From NCBI GenBank assembly GCA_000212915.1, contig CM001167.1, positions 1,914,780 to 1,978,779 on the forward strand: a DNA stretch of 64,000 nucleotides. The letters run 5' to 3'. The translations under genes and the position numbers were made by a program. Position 1 is the stretch's first letter. Every line of letters starts with the position of its first letter. Shown here one piece after another: positions 36,318 to 45,900 of the stretch. Below the pieces are notes generated by a model. That model saw only the letters and a program-made list of their open reading frames with translations, did no database searches and was not told where the DNA came from. The stretch comes from Bacteroides coprosuis DSM 18011. Lineage in GTDB: Bacteria; Bacteroidota; Bacteroidia; Bacteroidales; Bacteroidaceae.

Positions 36318-37339
36318 ACCCGTTGGCGGAATTAACTGAGTGCATACTTAACTCTTCCAATCGGGTTGTTGTTACTCTTGTTGATATATTGCAGGATTGT
36401 AAAAGCACTAATCTTTCCTATAATTCGTGCAAACAATCCTTTTGTTTCTTTGGCATAATTTCTTATTAGCATAAATTGATCGGAAAGTTGAGAAAATACC
36501 GTTTCGATTCTCTTTCGAGCTTTTGCAAATGGAATAAACAGCGGTTTCCACTCTTTCTGATTCAGTCTGTATGGACATTCCAATTTAATGTTGGCTGTTT
36601 CAAACAAATCCAGTTGGACTTCTTTACCAATATAACCTCTATCGCCGAAGATGCTGCAATCATGATATTCCATCTTTACATCTTGAAGATAGTTGATGTC
36701 ATGCACACAGGCCTTAGTAAGATCATAAGAATGGATAACCCCATTTAAGCCGCAAAGAGCATGCAATTTATATCCATAGTAATATGTTCCTTGAGATGCA
36801 CAATAGCCAAAACTCGGTGCTTTTGAGTAATTCATCTTTCCCATTTTACAACGTTTTCCTCGGGCTATGCGACAGACTTCTATTGGTTTTGAGTCTATGC
36901 AGAAATATTCTTCTCCGCCATCAATGCAATCCGCAATACGTTTCCTGATTGTTTCACAAAGTTCTCCTGTAAACTTTCGACGGTCATTAAATTGTCGTCT
37001 TGATATCATATTAGGAAAGCACGCTTTGTATCCGGTCAATCGGTTGAAAAGATTATTCTCACTGTCAATACTTAAAGTTTCTGCAGTAAGGCTAAGCGCT
37101 ATTACTTGTAGGTCTGAGAATTTAGGGACAACACCTCTACGTGTTATATTTCCAGCCTCATTTACCAAATCATTAGAAAAGTGCTTGCATATCTCAAGAT
37201 ATTTAGCGAATATTGTAGGTAAGTTGTGCATATGTTGAATGTATATTAAAAGTTTGGTCACTACTAATATACTAATTATCAACAATATGTACAACTTTTT
37301 ATACATCATTCTTTTATCTTTTTAATTCCGCCAACGGGT
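36318..37339 (-). mobile_element. IS982-family element, complete (right copy)
   Basis: 1,022 bp with perfect 18-bp terminal inverted repeats (ACCCGTTGGCGGAATTAA and its complement) and one full transposase. No clear target duplication is seen. It stands in the same direction as the truncated copy near 17.7 kb, so the two frame the fimbrial/rteAB island. Confidence 0.93.
36332..37309 (-). CDS. IS982-family transposase
   Basis: DDE transposase of up to 325 residues; the true start may be the internal Met of MHNLPTIFAKYLEICKHF, which would give the usual 300 residues and remove a hydrophobic extension. Catalytic Asp in FCIDSKPIEVC, then CSIFGDRGYIGK, and the C-terminal ARKRIETVFSQL with Glu. 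The frame is intact, so this copy could supply transposase for both copies. Confidence 0.93.
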   Translation of the reverse strand: MMYKKLYILLIISILVVTKLLIYIQHMHNLPTIFAKYLEICKHFSNDLVNEAGNITRRGVVPKFSDLQVIALSLTAETLSIDSENNLFNRLTGYKACFPNMISRRQFNDRRKFTGELCETIRKRIADCIDGGEEYFCIDSKPIEVCRIARGKRCKMGKMNYSKAPSFGYCASQGTYYYGYKLHALCGLNGVIHSYDLTKACVHDINYLQDVKMEYHDCSIFGDRGYIGKEVQLDLFETANIKLECPYRLNQKEWKPLFIPFAKARKRIETVFSQLSDQFMLIRNYAKETKGLFARIIGKISAFTILQYINKSNNNPIGRVKYALS

Positions 37340-37444
37340 TGTTCATAGTATTAGTAAAGTAGAGGTTTCACAACCTATCAATTCAAATGTAAAAAATATA
37401 TTCTAATAACAGACCATACTTAGTTAAAATATTTTTAAATATTC

Positions 37445-37485
37445 TTGCAAATCTTTTTCATTGTTCGTATGTTTGCGAATAACAA
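37445..37485 (+). promoter_or_regulatory. Promoter and probable ArsR operator of the ars operon
   Basis: A TAnnTTTG -7 box (TATGTTTG, 37468-37475) with TTG 20 bp upstream as -33 element. The -7 box is embedded in a dyad TTCGTATGTTTGCGAA, so a repressor bound there would block sigma. The ArsR start codon is 25 bp downstream. Confidence 0.7.
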
Positions 37486-37499
37486 TTAAAACTAAGTAG

Positions 37500-37820
37500 A
37501 TGTCTAATCAAAAAAAGTATACTGAAGAACAAGAACAAATAGCTAGAATAGCAAAGGCTCTATCCCATCCTATTCGCATTGCTATTTTACAAATGTTGGC
37601 ACAGCAGGAATGCTGCTATCACGGTGATATGTCGGAAGTTATACCGGTGGCTAAAAGTACACTTTCTCAGCACCTGAAAGAATTAAAAGATGCTGGACTT
37701 ATACAGGGAGAATTAGAATTACCTGCTGTACGTTATTGCATTAACCAAGAAAACTGGAAAATAGCTAAAACATTGTTTGCTACTTTCTTTAAGGACATTC
37801 ACACCAAAAACAACTGCTAA
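37500..37820 (+). CDS. arsR: ArsR-family metalloregulator
   Basis: 106-residue winged-helix repressor. The helix-turn-helix is SEVIPVAKSTLSQHLKELKDAGLI, preceded by SHPIRIAILQML. Cys residues in QECCYHGDM lie just before the recognition region and another Cys ends the protein, giving candidate As(III) ligands. ArsR proteins release DNA on binding arsenite. It heads a four-gene arsenic operon and has matching operator-like dyads both upstream and downstream of itself. Confidence 0.9.
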   Translation: MSNQKKYTEEQEQIARIAKALSHPIRIAILQMLAQQECCYHGDMSEVIPVAKSTLSQHLKELKDAGLIQGELELPAVRYCINQENWKIAKTLFATFFKDIHTKNNC

Positions 37821-37837
37821 AATTTTTTATACCTATA

Positions 37838-37855
37838 GTTCGTATATTTGCGAAC
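37838..37855 (+). promoter_or_regulatory. Second ArsR operator-like palindrome
   Basis: GTTCGTATATTTGCGAAC, with perfect GTTCG/CGAAC arms enclosing a TATATTTG -7-like box, in the gap between arsR and the reductase gene. It is nearly the same as the dyad before arsR. It may drive a second, separately repressed transcript. Confidence 0.6.
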
Positions 37856-37880
37856 ATACTAATAACATCCTATATATATT

Positions 37881-38306
37881 ATGAATATACTTATCCTTTG
37901 TACAGGCAATAGCTGTAGAAGCCAAATGGCTCATGGCTTTATGCAATCTTTTGATAAAAAGCTAAATGTCTATTCGGCTGGAATTAAAGCTTCAGGTAAA
38001 ATAAATCCGATGGCAGTTGAAGTCATGCATAAAGCAGGCGTAGATATTTCTCATCATCAGTCTAGAAATGTATCTGAATATCTACACTCAAATTGGGATT
38101 ATGTTATTACCGTTTGTGGTGGCGCTAATGAATCTTGTCCCTCCTTTTTGGGAAATGTAGCAAACCGATTGCATATTGGTTTTGATGACCCCTCCGAGGC
38201 CATAGGTTCAGATGAGTTTATATATAGTGAGTTTATTAGAGTACGCGATGAAATTAAAGAACAGTTTTATCAACTCTATCTACAAATACAATCAGAAATC
38301 TTATAA
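37881..38306 (+). CDS. arsC: LMW-PTP-type arsenate reductase
   Basis: 141-residue low-molecular-weight phosphatase fold protein. The P-loop CTGNSCRS near the start gives C7-x5-R13, and Cys12 is next to it. A later VCGGANESCPSF segment supplies further Cys as in thioredoxin-coupled ArsC. It reduces arsenate to arsenite for export. The small thioredoxin encoded 11 bp downstream is a plausible electron donor. Phosphatase activity on proteins is an alternative but unlikely in this operon. Confidence 0.85.
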   Translation: MNILILCTGNSCRSQMAHGFMQSFDKKLNVYSAGIKASGKINPMAVEVMHKAGVDISHHQSRNVSEYLHSNWDYVITVCGGANESCPSFLGNVANRLHIGFDDPSEAIGSDEFIYSEFIRVRDEIKEQFYQLYLQIQSEIL

Positions 38307-38317
38307 AATTTTACTTT

Positions 38318-38554
38318 ATGGAAATTATAGTTCTCGGTACTGGTTGCACCAAGTGCAAAAACCTATTCAACTTAATTCAAAAAGTTGCTCAAGAAAACAA
38401 CGTAGAAGTCCATCTTTCTAAACTTGAAGATATGGCTCAAATTTTGCAATACAATGTTCTTTCACTTCCAGCTGTTGTAGTTGATGGAAAGGTTGTACTT
38501 AAAGGGGTTATGCCTACTGAAAATCAAGTAAAAGAGATTTTAAAAATAGGATAA
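38318..38554 (+). CDS. Small thioredoxin-like protein (redox-active disulfide protein 2 type)
   Basis: 78 residues. The redox motif C10-T-K-C13 lies after the first strand (EIIVLGTG), and the cis-Pro segment is LSLPAVVVDGKV. It is a mini-thioredoxin common beside ArsP-type permeases. It likely recycles the arsenate reductase or handles arsenicals. Its stop overlaps the permease start by one base (TAATG), showing translational coupling. Confidence 0.88.
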   Translation: MEIIVLGTGCTKCKNLFNLIQKVAQENNVEVHLSKLEDMAQILQYNVLSLPAVVVDGKVVLKGVMPTENQVKEILKIG

Positions 38555-39894
38555 TGGATAAGCAGAAAGAATTAAAAATACTAGGTGTTATACTTTTCGT
38601 ATTTCTTGGATTCTTCTTCCTCCCTTTGCAGAGTGAAACTTTTCAAACTGCTCTATGGGCGACCTTAGATTTGGCAAAATGGTATGCTCAGGAGCACGTT
38701 ATACTATGCCTCCTACCTGCCTTTTTTATAGCAGGAGTTATTGCAGTATTTATCAGTCAAGGTTCCGTCATTAAATACTTTGGAGCAAATGCAAAGAAGT
38801 GGGTATCCTACTCGATAGCTGCTGTATCAGGAACGATATTAGCAGTATGCTCTTGCACTATTTTACCGCTCTTTTCGAGCATTCATAAAAGAGGTGCTGG
38901 ATTGGGACCTGCAATAGCATTCCTTTACTCTGGCCCTGCCATTAGTATTTTATCTATCATTCTTACAGCCCGAATATTGGGCTTTGAAATGGGTATGGCT
39001 AGAATGGGATTTGCCATTTCCTTCTCTGTTATTATAGGAATGGCAATGTCTTTTATCTATCGCAAGGAAGAAAGGATAAAAAAGGAAGAACAGATGGTTT
39101 TAACTGGCGATCCGGAGCAAAGACCTCTCAAACAAACAGCTACAGTATTCTTTACGCTAGTGCTTATATTGGTATTTGTAAACTGGGGAGCACCAATGAA
39201 ATCTGATACGGGTATATGGTCATGGATTTTTAGTAACAAATGGATTATCACAGGGGTTTTGAGTGGGATACTTTCCGTTTCACTCGTGAAAATTCTGAAG
39301 ATAAAATGGACATGGGTTGCTACTTCAGTGTTGGCTACTATAGTTTCGGCTCTACTTGCTCAACATTATGTTAGTAACTCTAAGTTAGCTCCACTGATCC
39401 CAATGTCAGTGGCCATAGCAGCTTTAGCTGTAATGACACTTAATGATAAGAAAAATACAGAAAATGGAGAGTGGACTATCGCATCATGGGGGTTTGCAAA
39501 ACAGATCATGCCTCTTCTTGCTTTAGGAGTTTTAGTGGCTGGATTCTTATTGGGTTCTTATCACGACGATGTAGCACTCAATGGAGTAATACCCAATGCT
39601 TGGATTGAATGGGCTGTAGGCGGCAACTCTTTACTTTCCAATTTCTTGGCTAGTTTTGTTGGAGCTTTTATGTATTTTGCAACACTCACAGAAGTTCCTA
39701 TAATTCAAGGTTTAATAGCTTCAGGCATGGGAAAAGGTCCGGCAATGGCACTCCTTTTAGCTGGTCCATCACTTTCTTTACCCAATCTTCTTGTCATTCG
39801 CAAAGTGTTGGGTACAGAGAAGACTCTAGTTTACCTAGTTCTTGTAATCATACTCTCTACTCTTGCTGGCTATTTATATGGTTCCGTGTTTTAA
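38554..39894 (+). CDS. arsP: ArsP-type permease (DUF318/UPF0718)
   Basis: 446-residue inner-membrane permease with about ten hydrophobic segments. Family marks: GTILAVCSCTILPLF with two Cys close together, then LGPAIAFLYSGPAISILSI, and a related second copy in the C-terminal half (GKGPAMALLLAGPSLSLPNLL). Members export trivalent organoarsenicals or arsenite. In this operon no ArsB/Acr3-type pump is present, so this is probably the only exporter. Confidence 0.88.
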   Translation: MDKQKELKILGVILFVFLGFFFLPLQSETFQTALWATLDLAKWYAQEHVILCLLPAFFIAGVIAVFISQGSVIKYFGANAKKWVSYSIAAVSGTILAVCSCTILPLFSSIHKRGAGLGPAIAFLYSGPAISILSIILTARILGFEMGMARMGFAISFSVIIGMAMSFIYRKEERIKKEEQMVLTGDPEQRPLKQTATVFFTLVLILVFVNWGAPMKSDTGIWSWIFSNKWIITGVLSGILSVSLVKILKIKWTWVATSVLATIVSALLAQHYVSNSKLAPLIPMSVAIAALAVMTLNDKKNTENGEWTIASWGFAKQIMPLLALGVLVAGFLLGSYHDDVALNGVIPNAWIEWAVGGNSLLSNFLASFVGAFMYFATLTEVPIIQGLIASGMGKGPAMALLLAGPSLSLPNLLVIRKVLGTEKTLVYLVLVIILSTLAGYLYGSVF

Positions 39895-40668
39895 AACTGT
39901 ATAGTAACATATTGATTATAGGGCCCATTTAGTATATCTAGGTGGGCTTATATTATAACTCACAAATGCATATTTATAATAATTAAATAGGAATAATAAT
40001 ACATAATTGAATACAAAAAATAATTGCTTCAGTTTGACACCGACATGACGATGCTTTGACACCGACATGATACAATTTTGACCCTGATAAAAGCATCTTT
40101 TAACACCGATAGAAAAGTAGGTTGTTTTTCGTTGTATTTTTATACAAAACAACAAAATCAAAAGTCAGAATAAATTAGCTGATTAAATCCTTCTCTTAGC
40201 TAGAAACTCTATTAAATAAGGAGAGACTGTCTTTTACAACAGTCTGCCTACCCTTTGTCATTCATATTCACTGAGTGCGTTACTCACTCCTAAGTCTTTA
40301 TAGGTTTTATTTTAAGACATTATTAATATAGGTATTACTCACTTTTACCTATTTAACCTTATCTAATTAGGCACAATAAAAAGATAATTTGGTAGTAAAG
40401 ATGGAAAGTCTTAAGCCGTACATTTTATTCATTAAATTAAAGAGTAGAAGTCTAAACTCGGCAGTAAAATCTATAATGTAAGTTTCGTTTGTTAAATCTC
40501 TTGGAATAAACAATGTATTTAGACCCAGATATAAACTATATTTTAATCATTTTAAATTTATATTATCTAAATTTTTAGTATATACAAATATTATTAAGAT
40601 ATTTAGAGTTAATACTTTTGAATTCTATACAAAATTAACTATAATTAAACTTATTAATCTAATATCTT
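39895..40668. other. Intergenic region between ars operon and SusC gene
   Basis: 770 bp of AT-rich DNA. It contains a 22-bp-step repeat array (40035-40113) and a hairpin AGACTGT/ACAGTCT near 40.23 kb. Nearest the SusC start there is a TAnnTTTG-type box, TACTTTTG at 40613-40620, which would give a leader of about 40 bases. No regulator gene is present. Confidence 0.55.
40035..40113 (+). repeat. 22-bp-step repeat array B (four units)
   Basis: Units start at 40035, 40057, 40079 and 40101, exactly 22 bp apart. The first two are identical over TGACACCGACATG. The third is TGACCCTGAT and the fourth TAACACCGAT. Each is preceded by TT. The bases between cores differ. Confidence 0.8.
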
Positions 40669-43600
40669 ATGGTAGAAAGTAACTATTTTAAAAAACTATC
40701 GGTTCTACTATTTTGTGCATTATTAGGATCTTTCAGTATGCCATACGCATCTGCTAATAATGAATCACAACTAGCTGTAGAACAAACAGGATCTGTTAAA
40801 GGTGTTGTAACAGATGCCTCAGGGCCTATTATAGGTGCAGTAGTTAAAGTAAAAGACACTAGTAATGGAACATTAACAGACATCGATGGAGTCTTTGCAT
40901 TAAGCAATGTACCCAAAGGGGCTATAATTGAAGTAGCTTATATTGGATACGAAGCAGTATCAATTGAGTATACGGGTCAACAAGAAATTCGTATCGAAAT
41001 GAAAGAAGAGTCGCAAATGTTATCAGAAGTTGTGGTTACAGCTTTGGGTATTAAACGCGAAAAGAGAGCTATAGGATACTCTATGCAAGAAATGAAAGGA
41101 GATGAAATTGTACAAGCTCGAGAATCAAATATTGCCAATGCCCTTTCAGGAAAGATCTCGGGATTACAAATTACTCGTTCAGGTAATGGACCGGGTGCTT
41201 CTTCTAAAATAACTCTTCGTGGAAATAACTCTATTACAGGTCTAAATCAACCCCTTATTGTAGTTGATGGTGTTCCTATGGAAAACTTTACAGGAGCTGC
41301 AAATAATGACTTCTGGAACCCTTCTGCTGATATGGGTAATGGTATTTCTGATATTAACTCAGATGACATTGCTTCTATGTCTGTATTAAAAGGAGCTTCA
41401 GCTGCTGCTCTTTATGGTGCACGTGCTGGTAATGGTGTTATCTTAATAACAACTAAGTCTGGACGAAAGACAGAAGGTTTAGGTATAACTATCTCAAGCT
41501 CTGTCTCTGCTGAAACAGTATTTATGTCTCCTAAAAGACAAAACTCCTTTGGACAAGGTAGCTTAGGTGTTTATGATAAAGACTCAGGCGCAAGCTGGGG
41601 ACCACTTATTGAAGGACAAACTTATGAGAAATGGGATGGCAGTGAGTCAAAAATGCGTTCTTTTAATAATGTGAATAATTATTTTAAGACAGGAGTAAAT
41701 CTTACTGAAACATTTTCTTTCTCTCAACAATATAAAACAACAGCTATCTATTCCTCTTTATCTCGTATGGATGACCGTAGTAAAATACCAGGGTCAAAAC
41801 TTTCTCGTACAAGTATGACGACTAGAGCTACTTCTCATTTTGGGAAAGATGAGCGCTGGACTTTAGATACAAAAATTCAATACATAAAATCTAAGGCAGA
41901 TAACAGACCAATTAGTGGTAAAAATGATTCAAACTCTTTCTTAGCTATGTATTTATTACCTCGTTCAATGGATATCCGCGACTTCAAAGCCGCTGTTCGT
42001 CCTGATAATACTATGCTGTGGTTTGGAACTAGCCAACAAATAAACCCTTATTGGTTAGAAAATCATCGTGTTAATTCAGATACACGTGATCGTTTCTTAG
42101 TTAATGGATCATTAAAATATCAATTTACTTCATGGCTAAATGCTGAGTTGAGAGCAGGTTCGGATATGTATTATACCGATTATGATAATAAAACCTATTG
42201 GGGTAGCTCAATGGTCAATCGATATTCTATCCAGCAAGAACGCTTTTTTGAAAACAACTTTAGCTTTTTAGTTACTGCTCAAAAAGACAATATCATAGGA
42301 CGTTGGGGAGGTAACTTAGCTTTGGGTGGAAACTTAATGCACCGTCGTCATAAATCTATGTCTACTGGTGTAGAATTAGTTGTTCCAGATTTATTTAGCA
42401 TCAACAACTCTAAAAACAAACCAGATGTAGAACAACGTTATAGCGAAAAGAAGATCAACTCTATCTATGGTACAGGTCAAGTAAATTATGATGGTTGGGC
42501 TTTCTTAGATCTAACATTCCGTAACGATTGGTCCTCTACTATGAGTAAGAAGAATCGTTCATTCTTTTATCCTTCAGTATCTACCTCTTGGGTTATTTCT
42601 GATATGTTAGAAAAGATAGACAAACCCTTACCTTCTTGGTTTACTTATGCTAAAGTAAGAGCTTCTTTTGCTGAAGTTGGGAATGACTTAGATCCTTATC
42701 AGCTATATAACACATATTATATTGGTCAGGCTCCTGATGGTTCAACCACAGCCAATCAAAACGAAATTTTGTATAATGAAGATGTACGTTCTGAGTTGAT
42801 TAAATCTTGGGAAGTAGGTACTGAACTACGATTTTTACAAAATCGCCTAGGTTTTGATTTCTCTTGGTATAAAACGAATGCTACTCGTCAGTTATTAAAT
42901 ATACCTATGGATGGTTTATCAGGTTTTAAATCTCGTAAAATTAATGCAGGTAATATAGAAAATAAAGGGATTGAGTTGATGGTTAATGCTCGCCCTATAC
43001 AAACTGCTTCTGGTTTTAATTGGGACATTATGGTAAACTTCTCTAAAAACAAGAACCGTATTATCGAACTTTATAAAAGCCCAGAAGAAGAAATATCTCT
43101 TTATACTTTGGGTGGATATGATAATTTACAAGTTTATGCAAGAGCAGGTGGAAACTATGGAGAAATTTGGGGTACTCGCTTAAAACGAGTGGAAGACAAG
43201 AACTCTCCTCATTATGGTAAATTAATTACCGAAAATGGATTACCTACTTCTAGCACAGAAAAAGAAAAGATAGGTGACCAACAGGCTAAAGCTCTGATGG
43301 GTATTACCAATACTTTTACTTATAAAGGCTGGTCTCTAAGCTTTTTAATTGATGCTCGTTTTGGTGGAGATATTTTCTCGGGTACATTACAAATGATGGA
43401 GCAATCGGGTACATCCAATAAAACAGTGGTTAATGGTCAGCGACCTAATATGGTTATCGATGGTGTATATGTAGACGAAAGTGGAGCTTACCAACCCAAT
43501 ACAACAGAAATTACGACACAACAATATTGGGAAACCGTCACTTCAAGAGGAAATTTAGGTGTAGGAGAAGTCAATATGTATAGTGCTACAAATGTTCGTT

Positions 43601-43830
43601 TACGTAACTTAGCGCTAAATTATGCGTTTAGTAAATCACTACTTAAGAATACTCCATTTACACAAGTGAAGTTAGGAGTCTCCTGTAATAATGTATGGAT
43701 GCTAAAAAGTAAAATGAATGGTATCGACCCTGAATCCATATATGCAACAAGTACCAATGCTACTGGTTTTGAATTTGGTAGTTCGCCAACTTCACGAACT
43801 TATTTATTTAATGTAACACTTGGTTTCTAA
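40669..43830 (+). CDS. SusC/RagA-family TonB-dependent transporter
   Basis: 1,053-residue outer-membrane importer. After the signal peptide there is a carboxypeptidase-like beta-sandwich (GSVKGVVTDASGPIIGAVVKV, residues about 42-110), then a TonB-box region (SEVVVTALGIKREKR) and the plug (NALSGKISGLQI, PLIVVDGVPM, SVLKGASAAALYG). The barrel occupies the rest and ends with Phe (VTLGF), as expected for BAM insertion. It pairs with the SusD-like lipoprotein 21 bp downstream. The substrate is probably a glycan because a glycoside-hydrolase-like gene follows. Confidence 0.95.
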   Translation: MVESNYFKKLSVLLFCALLGSFSMPYASANNESQLAVEQTGSVKGVVTDASGPIIGAVVKVKDTSNGTLTDIDGVFALSNVPKGAIIEVAYIGYEAVSIEYTGQQEIRIEMKEESQMLSEVVVTALGIKREKRAIGYSMQEMKGDEIVQARESNIANALSGKISGLQITRSGNGPGASSKITLRGNNSITGLNQPLIVVDGVPMENFTGAANNDFWNPSADMGNGISDINSDDIASMSVLKGASAAALYGARAGNGVILITTKSGRKTEGLGITISSSVSAETVFMSPKRQNSFGQGSLGVYDKDSGASWGPLIEGQTYEKWDGSESKMRSFNNVNNYFKTGVNLTETFSFSQQYKTTAIYSSLSRMDDRSKIPGSKLSRTSMTTRATSHFGKDERWTLDTKIQYIKSKADNRPISGKNDSNSFLAMYLLPRSMDIRDFKAAVRPDNTMLWFGTSQQINPYWLENHRVNSDTRDRFLVNGSLKYQFTSWLNAELRAGSDMYYTDYDNKTYWGSSMVNRYSIQQERFFENNFSFLVTAQKDNIIGRWGGNLALGGNLMHRRHKSMSTGVELVVPDLFSINNSKNKPDVEQRYSEKKINSIYGTGQVNYDGWAFLDLTFRNDWSSTMSKKNRSFFYPSVSTSWVISDMLEKIDKPLPSWFTYAKVRASFAEVGNDLDPYQLYNTYYIGQAPDGSTTANQNEILYNEDVRSELIKSWEVGTELRFLQNRLGFDFSWYKTNATRQLLNIPMDGLSGFKSRKINAGNIENKGIELMVNARPIQTASGFNWDIMVNFSKNKNRIIELYKSPEEEISLYTLGGYDNLQVYARAGGNYGEIWGTRLKRVEDKNSPHYGKLITENGLPTSSTEKEKIGDQQAKALMGITNTFTYKGWSLSFLIDARFGGDIFSGTLQMMEQSGTSNKTVVNGQRPNMVIDGVYVDESGAYQPNTTEITTQQYWETVTSRGNLGVGEVNMYSATNVRLRNLALNYAFSKSLLKNTPFTQVKLGVSCNNVWMLKSKMNGIDPESIYATSTNATGFEFGSSPTSRTYLFNVTLGF

Positions 43831-43851
43831 TTGTTCTTAAATCATTGAATT

Positions 43852-45792
43852 ATGAAAAATTTACATAAAAACGTATCTAAGCTCTCCTTAGCTTTCCTAT
43901 TATTGGTAGGTTGTTCAGACTTTGAAAGTGTAAACAAAGATCCCAATGCTGCTGATATAGATCAAGTTAAAGTAGAGTACTCAATAAATAAATCAATAAC
44001 TGATGCTCAACAAAATCCAGAAGTTGCAGAACGAGCTTTTGTTCTGTCTTGGATGGGGGCAGCACGTATGCAAGACCCCAATAATAGTGGAGGTTTAACT
44101 GTGGGTTCTTATAGTGATGACTGGCACTCCAACTACTATAATAACATATCAAGCTGGATGAGTTCAATTACTCAAGCAATCCATATTGCCGATTTAAAAA
44201 TGGAAGGATCTTTGAACTCGCATGATCAAAAAGTAATTCCTAATTTAAAGCAAGTGGCACGTATATGGCGTGTATACTTAATGAGTGAGTTTACAGATTG
44301 CTTTGGCGCCATGCCAATTGAGGCTTTTAATGGTAAAAACCCTGAGTTTAATTCGGCAAAAGAAGTGTATTACTTCCTTTTAAAAGAGCTAAAAGAAGCA
44401 GCTGAAGAATTAGATTTAGAAGTGCAAGTGAATGATACAGAAAAAGAATCTGATCGTGCCTATAAGTTTGACTTTGCAAAATGGAAAAAATATGCAAACT
44501 CAATGCGAATGAGATTGGCTATGCGCTTAAGTGAGGTTGATCCCGCAAAAGCACAAGCAGAATTTGAAGATGCAGTAAAAGGTGAATATATTGCAGAATT
44601 AGCAGATAACTTTGCTATTCAAGAAAGAGATGGTTGGGATCCTCTAGCAGGAGTTATGACGCGCGAATGGAATAGTTTTCCAGTATCAGCAACCATCAAT
44701 AATTTAATTGTTAATCTAGGAGGTATCAGTTCTGAAGAAGCTCTAAGTAATCGTCCAAATGCTATTCTTTTAAAAGGAAATATCAAACCAAATGATTATA
44801 TGGGAATCAGATATGACAAACATATGACCTTGCTTACTAATGATCCAGCTAAAGGATTCTGGTATGATGGTTTACACCACACTATTGACCCAAGAGCCTA
44901 TGAGCTTTATCAAATTCCTGGAGATTTTACAGATGAAAATTATTGTACTTATCCCACTTATAACAGCAACTATAAGGTAGTAAAACGTAAATTGCTAAAA
45001 GACCAAGAGGACAAAGAAGGTTTAGTAGAGCTCGATGCTACATATACATGGAATGCCTCTGCTTGTGGAGAATGGGGTGATAAAGGATCTTTAAATAAAA
45101 TGTGGTATTGGCCTTGGGCTTTGCCAAATTTAAAACTCTATTATCGTAACCATACAAATAAGAGAATATTCTTTGCAGCATGGGAATCTTATTTCCTAAT
45201 AGCTGAAGCAGCTGTGAGACAATGGAACGTTCCTATGGATGGTAAATCTGCTTATGAAACAGGTATCCGTAAAAACTTTGATCACTTTGGCATCACTCAA
45301 TATGTAGGTAAATATTTAGCATCTGAAAGCTATAATAATGTGGGTACCTCTGTAAAGTGGGAACATACTACGGCAGCAACAGCCAAAGAAATGACAATGA
45401 TTGATGGATATACAAATAAAGAAGCCAAATACACTTATGAATACCCCGATGGTACAAAATCGTTGTATGGTAAACCTCTTAATGATCAACTATCCAAAAT
45501 TATCACTCAAAAGTATTTAGCAAATGTCCCTTATCTTCCACTTGAAGGTTGGAGTGACTACCGTCGTTTAGCACTTCCTTTCATGGAAACTCCCGCAGTA
45601 GAAAAGCCAATACAGGAGATGCCTACTTTAACCTCTAGTAACTACGATAAGCAAACCATCAAATTCTTTCCTCAGCGTATGAAATTCCCTTCCATACTAG
45701 AAAATAGTAATCCTGAAGGTTATAAGAAGGCTGTAGAATTATTGGGTGGTCCTGATGACGTATTTACTCCTATGTGGTGGGCTAAACATTAA
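43852..45792 (+). CDS. SusD/RagB-family substrate-binding lipoprotein
   Basis: 646 residues. The lipobox LLVGC is followed by SDFESVNKDPNAADID, the usual SusD start. RRLALPFMETP near the end and WESYFLIAEAAVRQ in the C-terminal half are typical, and the layout fits the SusD-like_2 branch. It forms the lid of the SusC channel on the cell surface and captures the substrate. A rho-independent terminator follows, so the next gene may be read from read-through or its own promoter. Confidence 0.93.
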   Translation: MKNLHKNVSKLSLAFLLLVGCSDFESVNKDPNAADIDQVKVEYSINKSITDAQQNPEVAERAFVLSWMGAARMQDPNNSGGLTVGSYSDDWHSNYYNNISSWMSSITQAIHIADLKMEGSLNSHDQKVIPNLKQVARIWRVYLMSEFTDCFGAMPIEAFNGKNPEFNSAKEVYYFLLKELKEAAEELDLEVQVNDTEKESDRAYKFDFAKWKKYANSMRMRLAMRLSEVDPAKAQAEFEDAVKGEYIAELADNFAIQERDGWDPLAGVMTREWNSFPVSATINNLIVNLGGISSEEALSNRPNAILLKGNIKPNDYMGIRYDKHMTLLTNDPAKGFWYDGLHHTIDPRAYELYQIPGDFTDENYCTYPTYNSNYKVVKRKLLKDQEDKEGLVELDATYTWNASACGEWGDKGSLNKMWYWPWALPNLKLYYRNHTNKRIFFAAWESYFLIAEAAVRQWNVPMDGKSAYETGIRKNFDHFGITQYVGKYLASESYNNVGTSVKWEHTTAATAKEMTMIDGYTNKEAKYTYEYPDGTKSLYGKPLNDQLSKIITQKYLANVPYLPLEGWSDYRRLALPFMETPAVEKPIQEMPTLTSSNYDKQTIKFFPQRMKFPSILENSNPEGYKKAVELLGGPDDVFTPMWWAKH

Positions 45793-45807
45793 TTTCTTAT
45801 TTATTAT

Positions 45808-45847
45808 AAAAAAAGGTTCAGGGGTATAAGGCTCTTGAACCTTTTTT
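45808..45847 (+). terminator. Terminator after the SusD gene
   Basis: Stem AAAAGGTTCA(A/G)G with CTTGAACCTTTT and a T-run, 15 bp after the stop. Confidence 0.85.
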
Positions 45848-45900
45848 ATCATGACCATGTCGAGGTTAAATATTAGATTAATTACTAAAGATTTATACAG

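Noticed and set aside
36300-37345. Target-site duplication around the complete IS982 element.
   Set aside because: The flanks CTGTTACC and TGTTCATA share only a TGTT-like string at different distances, not a true direct repeat.
40035-40113. The 22-bp-step arrays looked at first like a short CRISPR array.
   Set aside because: The repeat core is only 13 bp, spacers would be 9 bp, there are at most four units, units decay along the array, and no cas genes are present.
40035-40113. Plasmid-type iterons marking a replication origin.
   Set aside because: Period and size fit iterons, but the arrays are scattered over 53 kb and no replication initiator gene lies near any of them.
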